A stretch of DNA of 17,557 bases from JAVBNJ01 sp031551625. Its GTDB lineage: Bacteria > Bacteroidota > Bacteroidia > Bacteroidales > UBA932. The notes under the pieces are model-generated. The model saw nothing but the letters and a program-made list of their open reading frames with translations, had not been told where the DNA came from and searched no databases. Position 1 is the first letter of the stretch. Each line of letters opens with the position of its first letter. This document shows positions 7,144 to 13,742 of this stretch, piece after piece. The stretch covers positions 1-17,557 of the forward strand of contig JAVBNJ010000063.1 in assembly GCA_031551625.1 (NCBI GenBank), written 5' to 3'. The translations under genes and the position numbers were made by a program.

Positions 7144-7180
7144 TATCTGTTGAAAGATAGCCTGTACATCGCGCGAAAAT
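7144..7180. repeat. Direct repeat copy 2 (right of higBA)
   Basis: This is the second copy of the 37-bp repeat at 6304-6340. On the minus strand the reading frame gives RQFSRDVQAIFQQILAK then TAG, which looks like an authentic protein C-terminus. A stop lies shortly upstream, so it is only a fragment. Confidence 0.75.
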
Positions 7181-7210
7181 TGCCGGTGGTTTCTTTCCTA
7201 CTACGAAGAG

Positions 7211-8056
7211 TTATTTATTGTAGATAATTTTGAAATACCAACTGACAGGTAATTGTCCGTTAAGAGTTCTTGTAAAACCGGTTGTCCTGCCATTTTCGTA
7301 GGTGTATTCAAAAGTGGTATCTTCAACCTGTTTATAGTTTTGATTAATTGTATTTTCTTTAGAGAAAAAAATTCCCAATACATCCACACTCCAAATTTGC
7401 TCCATTGCCATAAAGCACTCTACCGGCAGGTATGAATGATAATTGTCATGGCCGATGTCGTACGTATAGCTAAGAATAGCTTTATTGTCACGCTTTACAG
7501 AAAAACAATTATTCTCACTATTATAAAGTAAAGTATATTCATTTTCGTCGTCGTGTATTATTTTCACAAGTTTTCCATCTTCCCACACACATTTATATTT
7601 AAAATTATTATACCCGTTATCAAATGTAACTTGAGAAATATTATTTCCGGAGTAACCCACAATATATACTCCATCGTCTCCCCATGGAATATCTTCTATG
7701 TTTTTCCATCGGTAATTATCTTCAGTATGCATTGCTGCAATTCCGAAAATCTTCTTTAGTTTTCCATCACTCCCCCATGAGTAAAGCCACTTCACCGCAC
7801 CGTCGCAATAAATTTCTTTCGTTGTTCCGTCTTCGCTCCATTCGAAGAACTTCACCTCTGAAATGCGGTTTTTATCGTCGTACACAAATTGAAAGTACGG
7901 TTTATACACATCCCCAACTTTTTCTTGAATTTCCGTAATTCGAATGGAATTGTCGCGGTTGTTGCCGAAATCATCGGTACTGTCGTTGCTCTTGCCGCAG
8001 GCGGCAAACAATGCAAGGGCGGCAATTAATAGTGTTGTAAGTTGTAGTTTTTTCAT
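7211..8056 (-). CDS. Secreted lipoprotein with YD-like strands, function unknown
   Basis: The 281-residue protein has a lipoprotein signal peptide (MKKLQLTTLLIAALALFAAC) with the lipobox cysteine at residue 20. The mature part is made of repeated strand-turn units with Tyr/Asp and Gly-Lys turns: FVYDDKNRISEV, WGSDGKLKKIFG, GYSGNNISQVTF, WEDGKLVKIIHDD, YNSENNCFSV and TYENGRTTGFTRT. This resembles the YD-repeat-like lipoproteins often labelled DUF4595 in Bacteroidetes; the family name is from memory. It would sit on the periplasmic or outer face of a membrane. Its ATG overlaps the stop of the preceding gene by four bases (ATGA), so the two are translationally coupled. It is strongly AT-rich compared with carB or glmM. 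Confidence 0.75.
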   Translation of the reverse strand: MKKLQLTTLLIAALALFAACGKSNDSTDDFGNNRDNSIRITEIQEKVGDVYKPYFQFVYDDKNRISEVKFFEWSEDGTTKEIYCDGAVKWLYSWGSDGKLKKIFGIAAMHTEDNYRWKNIEDIPWGDDGVYIVGYSGNNISQVTFDNGYNNFKYKCVWEDGKLVKIIHDDENEYTLLYNSENNCFSVKRDNKAILSYTYDIGHDNYHSYLPVECFMAMEQIWSVDVLGIFFSKENTINQNYKQVEDTTFEYTYENGRTTGFTRTLNGQLPVSWYFKIIYNK

Positions 8057-8550
8057 TTTGTATCCATTAAATTATATTGTACAGTAATTGATTTCAAACT
8101 ATCATTGCTATCTAATTTGTAACCGGTAACGTAAAGCCGAATAAAACAATCGACATCGTCCTCTGTTCGATATTTGAAAATATAACCACCAAAAGGTTCT
8201 ACTTGTAACGGCACACATGAAAATTTTTTATCTGGGAAAGCAATTCTATCAATAGACTGCTGGACACCAATGCTTATAGCATTATCATGCAAATTGTAAT
8301 ATTTCATATCTGCCCCATTCCTATTGTAGTTGGCAAGTTTTAAATGCCCATCAACAAGGCTCAATATATACTTTTGGTTAAAATCGCTATAAATAGTAAT
8401 TCCTTTTAACCGGTCTTCCTCTTCTTTAGTAGTTTTTGTCATATTATTCAATACTACTTCTTTTACCTCTTTGGTAGGCTCCCATTCACTGGTAACTTTA
8501 GTACTTGTGTTCCGCTCTGGTTGGCGATTACATTTTAAAAAATTAGTCAT
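8053..8550 (-). CDS. Hypothetical protein, coupled to the lipoprotein gene
   Basis: The 165-residue protein is not recognised. It has no signal peptide or membrane segment. The first 45 residues are charged and Thr/Glu/Lys-rich and probably disordered; the rest alternates short hydrophobic strands (KYILSLVDGHLKLANYN, CFIRLYVTGYKL, SITVQYNLMD), suggesting a small beta-rich fold. It overlaps the lipoprotein gene by four bases and is probably expressed with it. The start at 8550 is the first ATG; a second ATG about 36 codons in would skip the disordered region and cannot be excluded. Confidence 0.6.
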   Translation of the reverse strand: MTNFLKCNRQPERNTSTKVTSEWEPTKEVKEVVLNNMTKTTKEEEDRLKGITIYSDFNQKYILSLVDGHLKLANYNRNGADMKYYNLHDNAISIGVQQSIDRIAFPDKKFSCVPLQVEPFGGYIFKYRTEDDVDCFIRLYVTGYKLDSNDSLKSITVQYNLMDTK

Positions 8551-8590
8551 AATTGTATTTTGTTGTATTATTTACTATTTCAAAGTGGTT

Positions 8591-9115
8591 TTATACGGGT
8601 AAAATATGAATAGAATTTTGATTCCGTACATTCATAAATGTTTTATCCATGCTTTTAACAGAGTCATCACGATCCCATTTTCTTGTATTGATGGCATTCA
8701 TGATTAATCCAAAGACATGCTTTTCTACTTCTATCTGTTCTTTAATCTCTTTAATATTTTCCTTCTTTTCTACCATAAGAGAATGCGTAATTAAGCAATC
8801 CTCCCATAGAATAAACAACACTTTAAGTGTATTTATTATGGGAGATTCGTCTTTTATGGCCTCATTATTGAACATATCCTTTTCCTCGGGGAATCGCTCT
8901 TCAAATGCTTTTTCTACCATAAATTTCACAAAGCCAGATTGAGGTCTATTTTTGTACTTAGTATGTAAATCGTAGAGATATAAAATAGTGCTACTAGATA
9001 ATTCAATATTTTTAGGAAACTGCATCATATCATTATTACGCAATGCTTCCTCCTGAACAAGTAAAAAATCGTTAAATTCATTTACTACTAATGTTGTTAA
9101 TTTTAAAATGATCAT
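8591..9115 (-). CDS. Hypothetical helical protein
   Basis: The 174-residue protein is not recognised. It looks all-helical and cytosolic, with amphipathic helices such as EFNDFLLVQEEAL, SSSTILYLYDLHTKYK, VKFMVEKAFEERF and ENIKEIKEQIEVEKHVFGLI. It ends 40 bp before the next hypothetical gene on the same strand, so the three genes may form one operon. Upstream is a 7-bp hairpin at 9133-9152 and then the truncated structured RNA element. AT-rich composition sets it apart from the housekeeping genes and suggests acquisition. Confidence 0.55.
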   Translation of the reverse strand: MIILKLTTLVVNEFNDFLLVQEEALRNNDMMQFPKNIELSSSTILYLYDLHTKYKNRPQSGFVKFMVEKAFEERFPEEKDMFNNEAIKDESPIINTLKVLFILWEDCLITHSLMVEKKENIKEIKEQIEVEKHVFGLIMNAINTRKWDRDDSVKSMDKTFMNVRNQNSIHILPV

Positions 9116-9132
9116 AAAATAAATAATTTTAT

Positions 9133-9152
9133 TTGCCTTGTCCCAAAGGCAA
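9133..9152. repeat. Inverted repeat before the 8591-9115 gene
   Basis: TTGCCTT at 9133-9139 and AAGGCAA at 9146-9152 form a perfect 7-bp stem with a 6-nt loop. It lies between the start of the 174-residue protein gene and the truncated RNA element, so it could be an operator for either side. Confidence 0.45.
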
Positions 9153-9156
9153 TTCG

Positions 9157-9222
9157 TAAGTTTGTAAAAATAAAAACGTGGAACTAACGTTTTTCATAAT
9201 TTCACTGTTAGAAGTTGTATTT
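9157..9222 (+). ncRNA. Truncated copy of the structured RNA element
   Basis: The -7-like box TAAGTTTG (9157-9164) and the following AAATAAAAACGTGGAAC match the start of the full element at 9708-9736. The sequence then jumps to TAACGTTTTT, AATTTCA and CTGTTAGAAGTTG, matching 9877-9930 behind the full element. About 140 bp holding the main hairpin are missing. What remains forms a perfect 8-bp hairpin at 9172-9194 with loop GGAACTA followed by T residues. It may be transcribed as a very short RNA or be inert. Confidence 0.5.
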
Positions 9223-9263
9223 TAAAAGAATGATTTTATTATTGCTATATTTTTCACTTCTTA

Positions 9264-9680
9264 TTAGTGCACTATATGTATCTCCCCGTTAAAATTTGTG
9301 TATTGGTCACGGTATTCAAGTTCACAATCTTCAGACGGACGATAATGTAAGCGCATCAAATATTCAGCCTCTAATGCACCTGTAAACTGTAGTCCATAGT
9401 GTAAATCAGCATCGTCAAATCTTTGTAGTCGCCATCTATTACTTTTAAGTCGCATGCAATCGCAAATAATCCATTCACCAGAACTACGGGACGGAATGGG
9501 TAAATACAAAAGTCGCATTTTAACAGTAAAACCATATTCGCACTTTTGCCAATTCTTAAGCTGCATAGTACAAATATTAGCATCAAATTCAGGGCTGTAC
9601 AGAGTAAAAGCACAATTTTTTCCCACATGAAATCCAGGTTTATAATTTTCGCTTATTTCAGTTTCGCTGTAGTTTTTCAT
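9264..9680 (-). CDS. Hypothetical protein
   Basis: The 138-residue protein is not recognised. It has no signal peptide and is rich in aromatic and charged residues, with strand-like segments (NCAFTLYSP, GFTVKMRLLYLPIP, GLQFTGALEAEYLMRLHYR) that suggest a small beta fold. It has three cysteines in its middle part (ICTMQLKNWQKC and ICDC) in no obvious metal-binding pattern. It is bracketed by two copies of the RNA element, the truncated one at 9157-9222 and the full one starting at 9708, and runs opposite to both. This layout looks like a unit that duplicated together with its flank. Confidence 0.5.
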   Translation of the reverse strand: MKNYSETEISENYKPGFHVGKNCAFTLYSPEFDANICTMQLKNWQKCEYGFTVKMRLLYLPIPSRSSGEWIICDCMRLKSNRWRLQRFDDADLHYGLQFTGALEAEYLMRLHYRPSEDCELEYRDQYTNFNGEIHIVH

Positions 9681-9707
9681 TGTTTCATTTTTAGTTAAGT
9701 TGTTTTG

Positions 9708-9715
9708 TAAGTTTG
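9708..9715 (+). promoter_or_regulatory. -7 box of the structured RNA
   Basis: TAAGTTTG matches TAnnTTTG and is conserved in the truncated copy at 9157-9164. Transcription would begin around 9722. A convincing TTTG -33 box is not seen at 19-20 bp. Confidence 0.45.
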
Positions 9716-9721
9716 TAGAAA

Positions 9722-9888
9722 TAAAAAACGTGGAACTTCACTTTTTTATTTGCTTTCGAGGTCTTAGACTACCTGCCTTCAAATATATGAGTAAAGCCCA
9801 CGTGTTACCGCAGGCGTTACGCTTTACTCTTGAAGGCTTAAAAATGTGTCTAAGATTTGAAAGCAAGAACTAAAGCTAACGCTTTTTA
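9722..9888 (+). ncRNA. Structured RNA candidate, copy 1
   Basis: A long segmented hairpin spans 9752-9864. From outside in, the helices are 9752-9757 with 9859-9864 (6 bp), 9762-9769 with 9848-9855 (8 bp), 9775-9782 with 9830-9837 (8 bp) and 9789-9797 with 9821-9829 (9 bp), all perfect. They are separated by asymmetric internal loops. A small A/U hairpin with loop GAACTT precedes it and a weak terminator-like hairpin (AAAGC-TAAC-GCTTTTT, 9872-9887) follows. A homologous element on the minus strand near the window end keeps the helix positions with different sequence in helices 1 and 3. No coding frame explains it. The family is unknown to me; a divergent 6S-like RNA is one alternative. Confidence 0.6.
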
Positions 9889-9995
9889 TATATGTTCCCT
9901 AATTTCAAGGGAAGTGTTAGTAGTGTTGTTTATTGAGCCATAGGCAAATTGGGTTATCGGTTACGAGTGCAAAGATACAAAAATTACGGATTTTC

Positions 9996-10003
9996 TAACT
10001 TTG
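9996..10003 (+). promoter_or_regulatory. Isolated TAnnTTTG box
   Basis: TAACTTTG lies just before the 85-bp tandem repeat and matches the -7 consensus. No -33 box is convincing. It resembles the box at 10238-10245 in flanking sequence (TTTTCTAACTTTG compared with TTTTGCTAACTTTG), so it may be part of the repeated DNA. Confidence 0.3.
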
Positions 10004-10009
10004 TGCACA

Positions 10010-10215
10010 CACAATTTCATTTTTCCAATTGCCGGAATAAATAGTGTGCCGGAACAATTTTAGTTTGCCGAACGATTTTTTATTATCATGCATGCACAAT
10101 TGCACTTTGCCAACCGGCAGAAGTAACATTGTGCCGGAATTATTTTAGTTTGCCGAATGACTTTGTAATAGCATGCATACACAATAGTAGCAAATTCCCA
10201 CGTGCAAAATAGATT
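10010..10215. repeat. 85-bp imperfect tandem repeat
   Basis: Unit A (10010-10094) and unit B (10095-10179) are both 85 bp, start with CACAAT and share GTGCCGGAA, ATTTTAGTTTGCCGAA and a GCATGCAT-type palindrome near the end. A partial third unit begins with CACAAT at 10180 and fades by about 10215. The repeated GCCGGAA and GCCGAA words recur about 20 bp apart within each unit. There are no spacers, so this is not a CRISPR array. It fills the gap between the structured RNA and the small gene before carB. Confidence 0.8.
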
Positions 10216-10237
10216 TTCATAATAGAATAAATTTTGC

Positions 10238-10245
10238 TAACTTTG
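10238..10245 (+). promoter_or_regulatory. Promoter of the small gene and probably carB
   Basis: TAACTTTG at 10238-10245 matches the -7 consensus, with a T-rich -33 (TTTT at 10214-10217) exactly 20 nt upstream. The ATG of the 58-residue protein follows 27 bp later. No separate TAnnTTTG box lies between that gene and carB, so this promoter may serve both. Confidence 0.55.
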
Positions 10246-10272
10246 TAAGTTAGAGTTACAATTCAATAAATC

Positions 10273-10449
10273 ATGACACGCACTGATACAACAACTGATA
10301 GTAAAAGCCTGCTGCGCTATCGTAAAAGTGCTGCGCCTGTGGCAAAAGAATCTTTTGAAATACCCGAAGGGTATATGACTGGCGATGAGTTTGAAAGACG
10401 AGTGAAGGAAGAGGTAACTCAATTTTACAAAGAACATGGGCTTATTTGA
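10273..10449 (+). CDS. Small protein of 58 residues, antitoxin-like
   Basis: The frame begins MTRTDTTTDSKSLLRYRKSA and ends TGDEFERRVKEEVTQFYKEHGLI. The pattern of a short disordered lead, then IPEGYMTGDEFERRV and a helix ending in EHGLI, resembles small Bacteroidetes proteins that often precede a toxin gene; this is from memory. No toxin follows: the next gene, carB, starts 38 bp later. It has its own promoter and is likely co-transcribed with carB. Either it is an orphan antitoxin or its function is unrelated to toxins. Confidence 0.6.
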   Translation: MTRTDTTTDSKSLLRYRKSAAPVAKESFEIPEGYMTGDEFERRVKEEVTQFYKEHGLI

Positions 10450-10487
10450 TAATAGACAAAATCCTATAAAATTGAAGTTCTAATTTT

Positions 10488-13400
10488 ATGCAAGAAAAAT
10501 CCATAAAAAAAGTATTGTTGCTGGGTTCCGGCGCATTGAAAATTGGCGAAGCAGGCGAGTTTGACTATTCCGGTTCGCAAGCGCTCAAAGCCCTGCGCGA
10601 AGAGGGTATACAAACCGTTCTCATCAATCCGAACATTGCCACAGTGCAAACGTCGGAAGGTGTTGCTGATAAAATTTATTTTTTGCCTGTAACGCCTTTT
10701 TTTGTGGAAAAAATTATCCAGAAAGAAAAGCCCGATGGCCTTTTACTTTCGTTTGGCGGACAAACGGCGCTCAACTGCGGTGTACAATTATTCCAATCCG
10801 GCATTCTGAAAAAATATAATTTGCAAGTATTGGGCACTCCCGTGCAGGCCATTATGGACACGGAAGACCGCGAGTTATTTGTTAAAAAACTCGACCAAAT
10901 TGATGTAAAAACAATCAAGAGTTTTGCTGTCGAGAACATGGAGGATGCGCGCAAAGCGGCTGCAAATTTGGGTTATCCGATTATTATCCGGGCAGCGTAT
11001 GCGTTGGGCGGTTTGGGCAGCGGCTTCTGCGACAACGAAGAAGAACTGGACAAGCTGGCCGAAAAAGCATTCTCATACTCTTCGCAAATTCTGGTAGAGA
11101 AATCGCTGAAAGGCTGGAAAGAAATTGAATACGAAGTGGTGCGCGACCGTTTTGATAATTGCATTACGGTGTGTAACATGGAAAACTTCGACCCGCTTGG
11201 AATCCACACGGGCGAAAGTATTGTGGTGGCGCCTTCGCAAACACTTAACAACAGCGAGTTTCAAAAACTACGTGAACTTTCTATCCGCATTGTGCGCCAT
11301 ATCGGCATTGTGGGCGAATGTAACGTACAATATGCCCTTGACCCTAATTCCGAGGACTATGCGGTAATTGAAGTAAATGCCCGTCTGAGCCGTTCGTCGG
11401 CATTGGCCTCGAAAGCGACGGGCTACCCGTTAGCCTTTGTGGCAGCCAAGCTGGCATTGGGCTATGGATTGTTTGATTTGAAAAATACGGTAACAAAAAC
11501 CACCACGGCATTATTTGAACCGGCGTTAGATTATATTGTATGTAAGATTCCGCGCTGGGACTTGTCGAAATTCCATGGCGTGTCGCGCGAAATCGGTAGC
11601 AGCATGAAAAGCGTGGGCGAAGTGATGGCTATCGGCCGGACGTTCGAAGAAGCTATTCAAAAAGGATTGCGCATGATTGGCCAAGGCGCGCACGGCTTTG
11701 TGGCCAACAAGGAAATACAGGTGGATGACATTAATAAATCGTTGCGCGAACCGACCGATAATCGTATTTTCGTGGTATCGAAAGCGCTCCGCAAAGGCTA
11801 CTCGGTTGACGAGGTACACGACCTGACCAAAATCGATAAATGGTTTTTGTATAAACTGAAACGTATTATTACTACGGCGGAAGAATTGGAAACACATTCG
11901 ACTCTGCACGGCCTACCCGACGAATTGTTGCGTACCGCCAAGCAGCAGGGTTTTTCGGATTTTCAGGTGGCCCGATTGGTGTTGAAAGACAAAGAAGATA
12001 CCGAACAAGCCGTTGGCAAAGTGCGTGAATTGCGTAAGCAAAAAAATATTGTGCCTGTCGTAAAACAAATAGATACGCTGGCAGCCGAATATCCGGCACA
12101 AACCAACTACTTATATTTGACCTACAATGGTACGGCCAACGATGTGAAATACCTGGGCGACCACCGTTCGGTAATAGTACTGGGTTCCGGCGCTTACCGT
12201 ATCGGCAGTTCAGTAGAGTTCGACTGGTGTAGTGTGAACGCCCTGCAAACCATGCGTAAAGAAGGTTGGCGCGGGGTAATGATCAACTATAACCCAGAAA
12301 CCGTATCGACCGATTACGATATGTGCGACCGCTTGTACTTCGACGAGTTGACGTTCGAGCGCGTGATGGATATTATCGACCTTGAAAACCCGCACGGCGT
12401 GGTGGTTTCGGTAGGCGGACAAATCCCGAATAACCTGGCCATGCGCCTCGATGCGGAAAATGTAACTATTTTGGGAACTTCGGCCAAGAGTATCGACAAT
12501 GCCGAAGACCGCCACAAGTTCTCGTCGATGCTCGACCGCTTGAAAATAGACCAGCCGCGCTGGAAAGAGCTGAGCAGCATGAACGAGATTCATAAATTTG
12601 TCGAAGAAGTCGGCTTTCCGGTATTGGTGCGTCCGTCGTATGTATTGTCGGGTGCGGCAATGAACGTGTGCTCGAATACTACCGAGCTGGAATTGTTCTT
12701 AAAACTGGCCGCCAACGTGTCGAAAAAACACCCGGTAGTGGTAAGCGAATTCATCGAAAATGCCAAGGAAATAGAGCTTGACGCCGTAGCCGACAAAGGC
12801 GATATTGTAGCCTACGCTATCTCGGAGCACATTGAGTTTGCCGGTGTGCACTCCGGTGATGCCACCATTCAGTTTCCGCCGCAAAAACTATATGTGGAAA
12901 CAGCGCGCCGGATCAAGAAAATCGCCCGGCAAATAGCGCAGGAGTTGCAAATTTCGGGTCCGTTCAATATTCAATTCCTGGCCAAGGAAAACGACATTAA
13001 GGTAATTGAATGTAACTTGCGTGCATCGCGCAGTTTCCCGTTTGTTTCAAAGATCTTGAAAATAAATTTCATCGAAATTGCGGCGAAAGTCATGCTTGGC
13101 ATGCCTGTTGAGAAGCCGAATAAGAATGCATTCGACCTGGACTATGTGGGCGTGAAAGCCTCGCAATTCTCGTTTACACGTTTGCAGAAAGCCGACCCGG
13201 TGTTGGGTGTAGATATGGCTTCGACCGGCGAGGTAGGCTGCCTGGGCGATGACAGCCACGAAGCGGTATTGACCTCTATGCTCTCGGTCGGTTATCGTAT
13301 CCCGAAGAAAACGATTCTGCTCTCAACCGGCGACGCACGGCAGAAAGCAACAATGCTCGAAAGCGCACGGTTGTTGTACAAGAAAGGCTATGAGCTATAT

Positions 13401-13712
13401 GCCACCGACGGTACACATCGGTTTTTGGAAGAAAACGGCGTGCCTTCTACTCAAGCCTATTGGCCTAACGAAGAAGGACAGCATCCGCAAGCATTGGATT
13501 TGCTACGCGAAAAGAAAATTGATTTTGTGGTGAATATTCCCAAAAACCTTTCGCAACGCGAACTGACAAATGGTTACCGGGTACGCCGTGCAGCCATCGA
13601 CTATAACATTCCGTTGATTACGAATGCCCGTTTAGCGTCAGCGTTCATCTACGCATTCTGTACCATCAGCGCCGACGATATTCCGATTAAAAGTTGGGAC
13701 GAGTATAAGTAA
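10488..13712 (+). CDS. carB: Carbamoyl-phosphate synthase, large subunit
   Basis: The 1074-residue protein matches the usual CarB length. It makes carbamoyl phosphate from bicarbonate, ammonia and two ATP for pyrimidines and arginine. The first half opens with KVLLLGSGALKIGEAGEFDYSG and NPNIATVQTS, and holds the first ATP-grasp domain with the AALGGLGSG-like loop and the VNARLSRSSALASKATGYP active-site segment. The second half repeats the design: VIVLGSGAYRIGSSVEFDW, NYNPETVSTDYD, then VRPSYVLSGAAM and ECNLRASRSFPFVSK. The last 140 residues or so (from TILLSTGDARQKA) form the MGS-like allosteric domain, with ATDGTHRFLEENG and FVVNIPKNLS. No carA lies in the window on either side. It converges on miaA with a gap of 30 bp. 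Confidence 0.95.
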   Translation: MQEKSIKKVLLLGSGALKIGEAGEFDYSGSQALKALREEGIQTVLINPNIATVQTSEGVADKIYFLPVTPFFVEKIIQKEKPDGLLLSFGGQTALNCGVQLFQSGILKKYNLQVLGTPVQAIMDTEDRELFVKKLDQIDVKTIKSFAVENMEDARKAAANLGYPIIIRAAYALGGLGSGFCDNEEELDKLAEKAFSYSSQILVEKSLKGWKEIEYEVVRDRFDNCITVCNMENFDPLGIHTGESIVVAPSQTLNNSEFQKLRELSIRIVRHIGIVGECNVQYALDPNSEDYAVIEVNARLSRSSALASKATGYPLAFVAAKLALGYGLFDLKNTVTKTTTALFEPALDYIVCKIPRWDLSKFHGVSREIGSSMKSVGEVMAIGRTFEEAIQKGLRMIGQGAHGFVANKEIQVDDINKSLREPTDNRIFVVSKALRKGYSVDEVHDLTKIDKWFLYKLKRIITTAEELETHSTLHGLPDELLRTAKQQGFSDFQVARLVLKDKEDTEQAVGKVRELRKQKNIVPVVKQIDTLAAEYPAQTNYLYLTYNGTANDVKYLGDHRSVIVLGSGAYRIGSSVEFDWCSVNALQTMRKEGWRGVMINYNPETVSTDYDMCDRLYFDELTFERVMDIIDLENPHGVVVSVGGQIPNNLAMRLDAENVTILGTSAKSIDNAEDRHKFSSMLDRLKIDQPRWKELSSMNEIHKFVEEVGFPVLVRPSYVLSGAAMNVCSNTTELELFLKLAANVSKKHPVVVSEFIENAKEIELDAVADKGDIVAYAISEHIEFAGVHSGDATIQFPPQKLYVETARRIKKIARQIAQELQISGPFNIQFLAKENDIKVIECNLRASRSFPFVSKILKINFIEIAAKVMLGMPVEKPNKNAFDLDYVGVKASQFSFTRLQKADPVLGVDMASTGEVGCLGDDSHEAVLTSMLSVGYRIPKKTILLSTGDARQKATMLESARLLYKKGYELYATDGTHRFLEENGVPSTQAYWPNEEGQHPQALDLLREKKIDFVVNIPKNLSQRELTNGYRVRRAAIDYNIPLITNARLASAFIYAFCTISADDIPIKSWDEYK

Positions 13713-13742
13713 GTACGCGGAGTATGCGGCGTATATTGATCA

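Noticed and set aside
9722..9888. Firm assignment as 6S RNA
   Set aside because: Overall length and hairpin shape are compatible, but the internal loop is smaller than a normal 6S central bubble and there are at least two copies; left as an alternative only.
9157..9930. Integron attC sites flanking gene cassettes
   Set aside because: The hairpins and flanking CTAAC/GTTAG words suggested it, but no RYYYAAC/GTTRRRY core pair fits and no integrase is visible; structured RNA with a promoter-like box explains the sequence better.
10010..10215. CRISPR-like array
   Set aside because: The 85-bp units are contiguous, with no unique spacers and imperfect identity, and no cas genes are present.
11526..12099. 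Long open frames antisense to carB and other housekeeping genes
   Set aside because: They mirror codon bias of clearly identified genes on the other strand and have no independent motifs or promoters.
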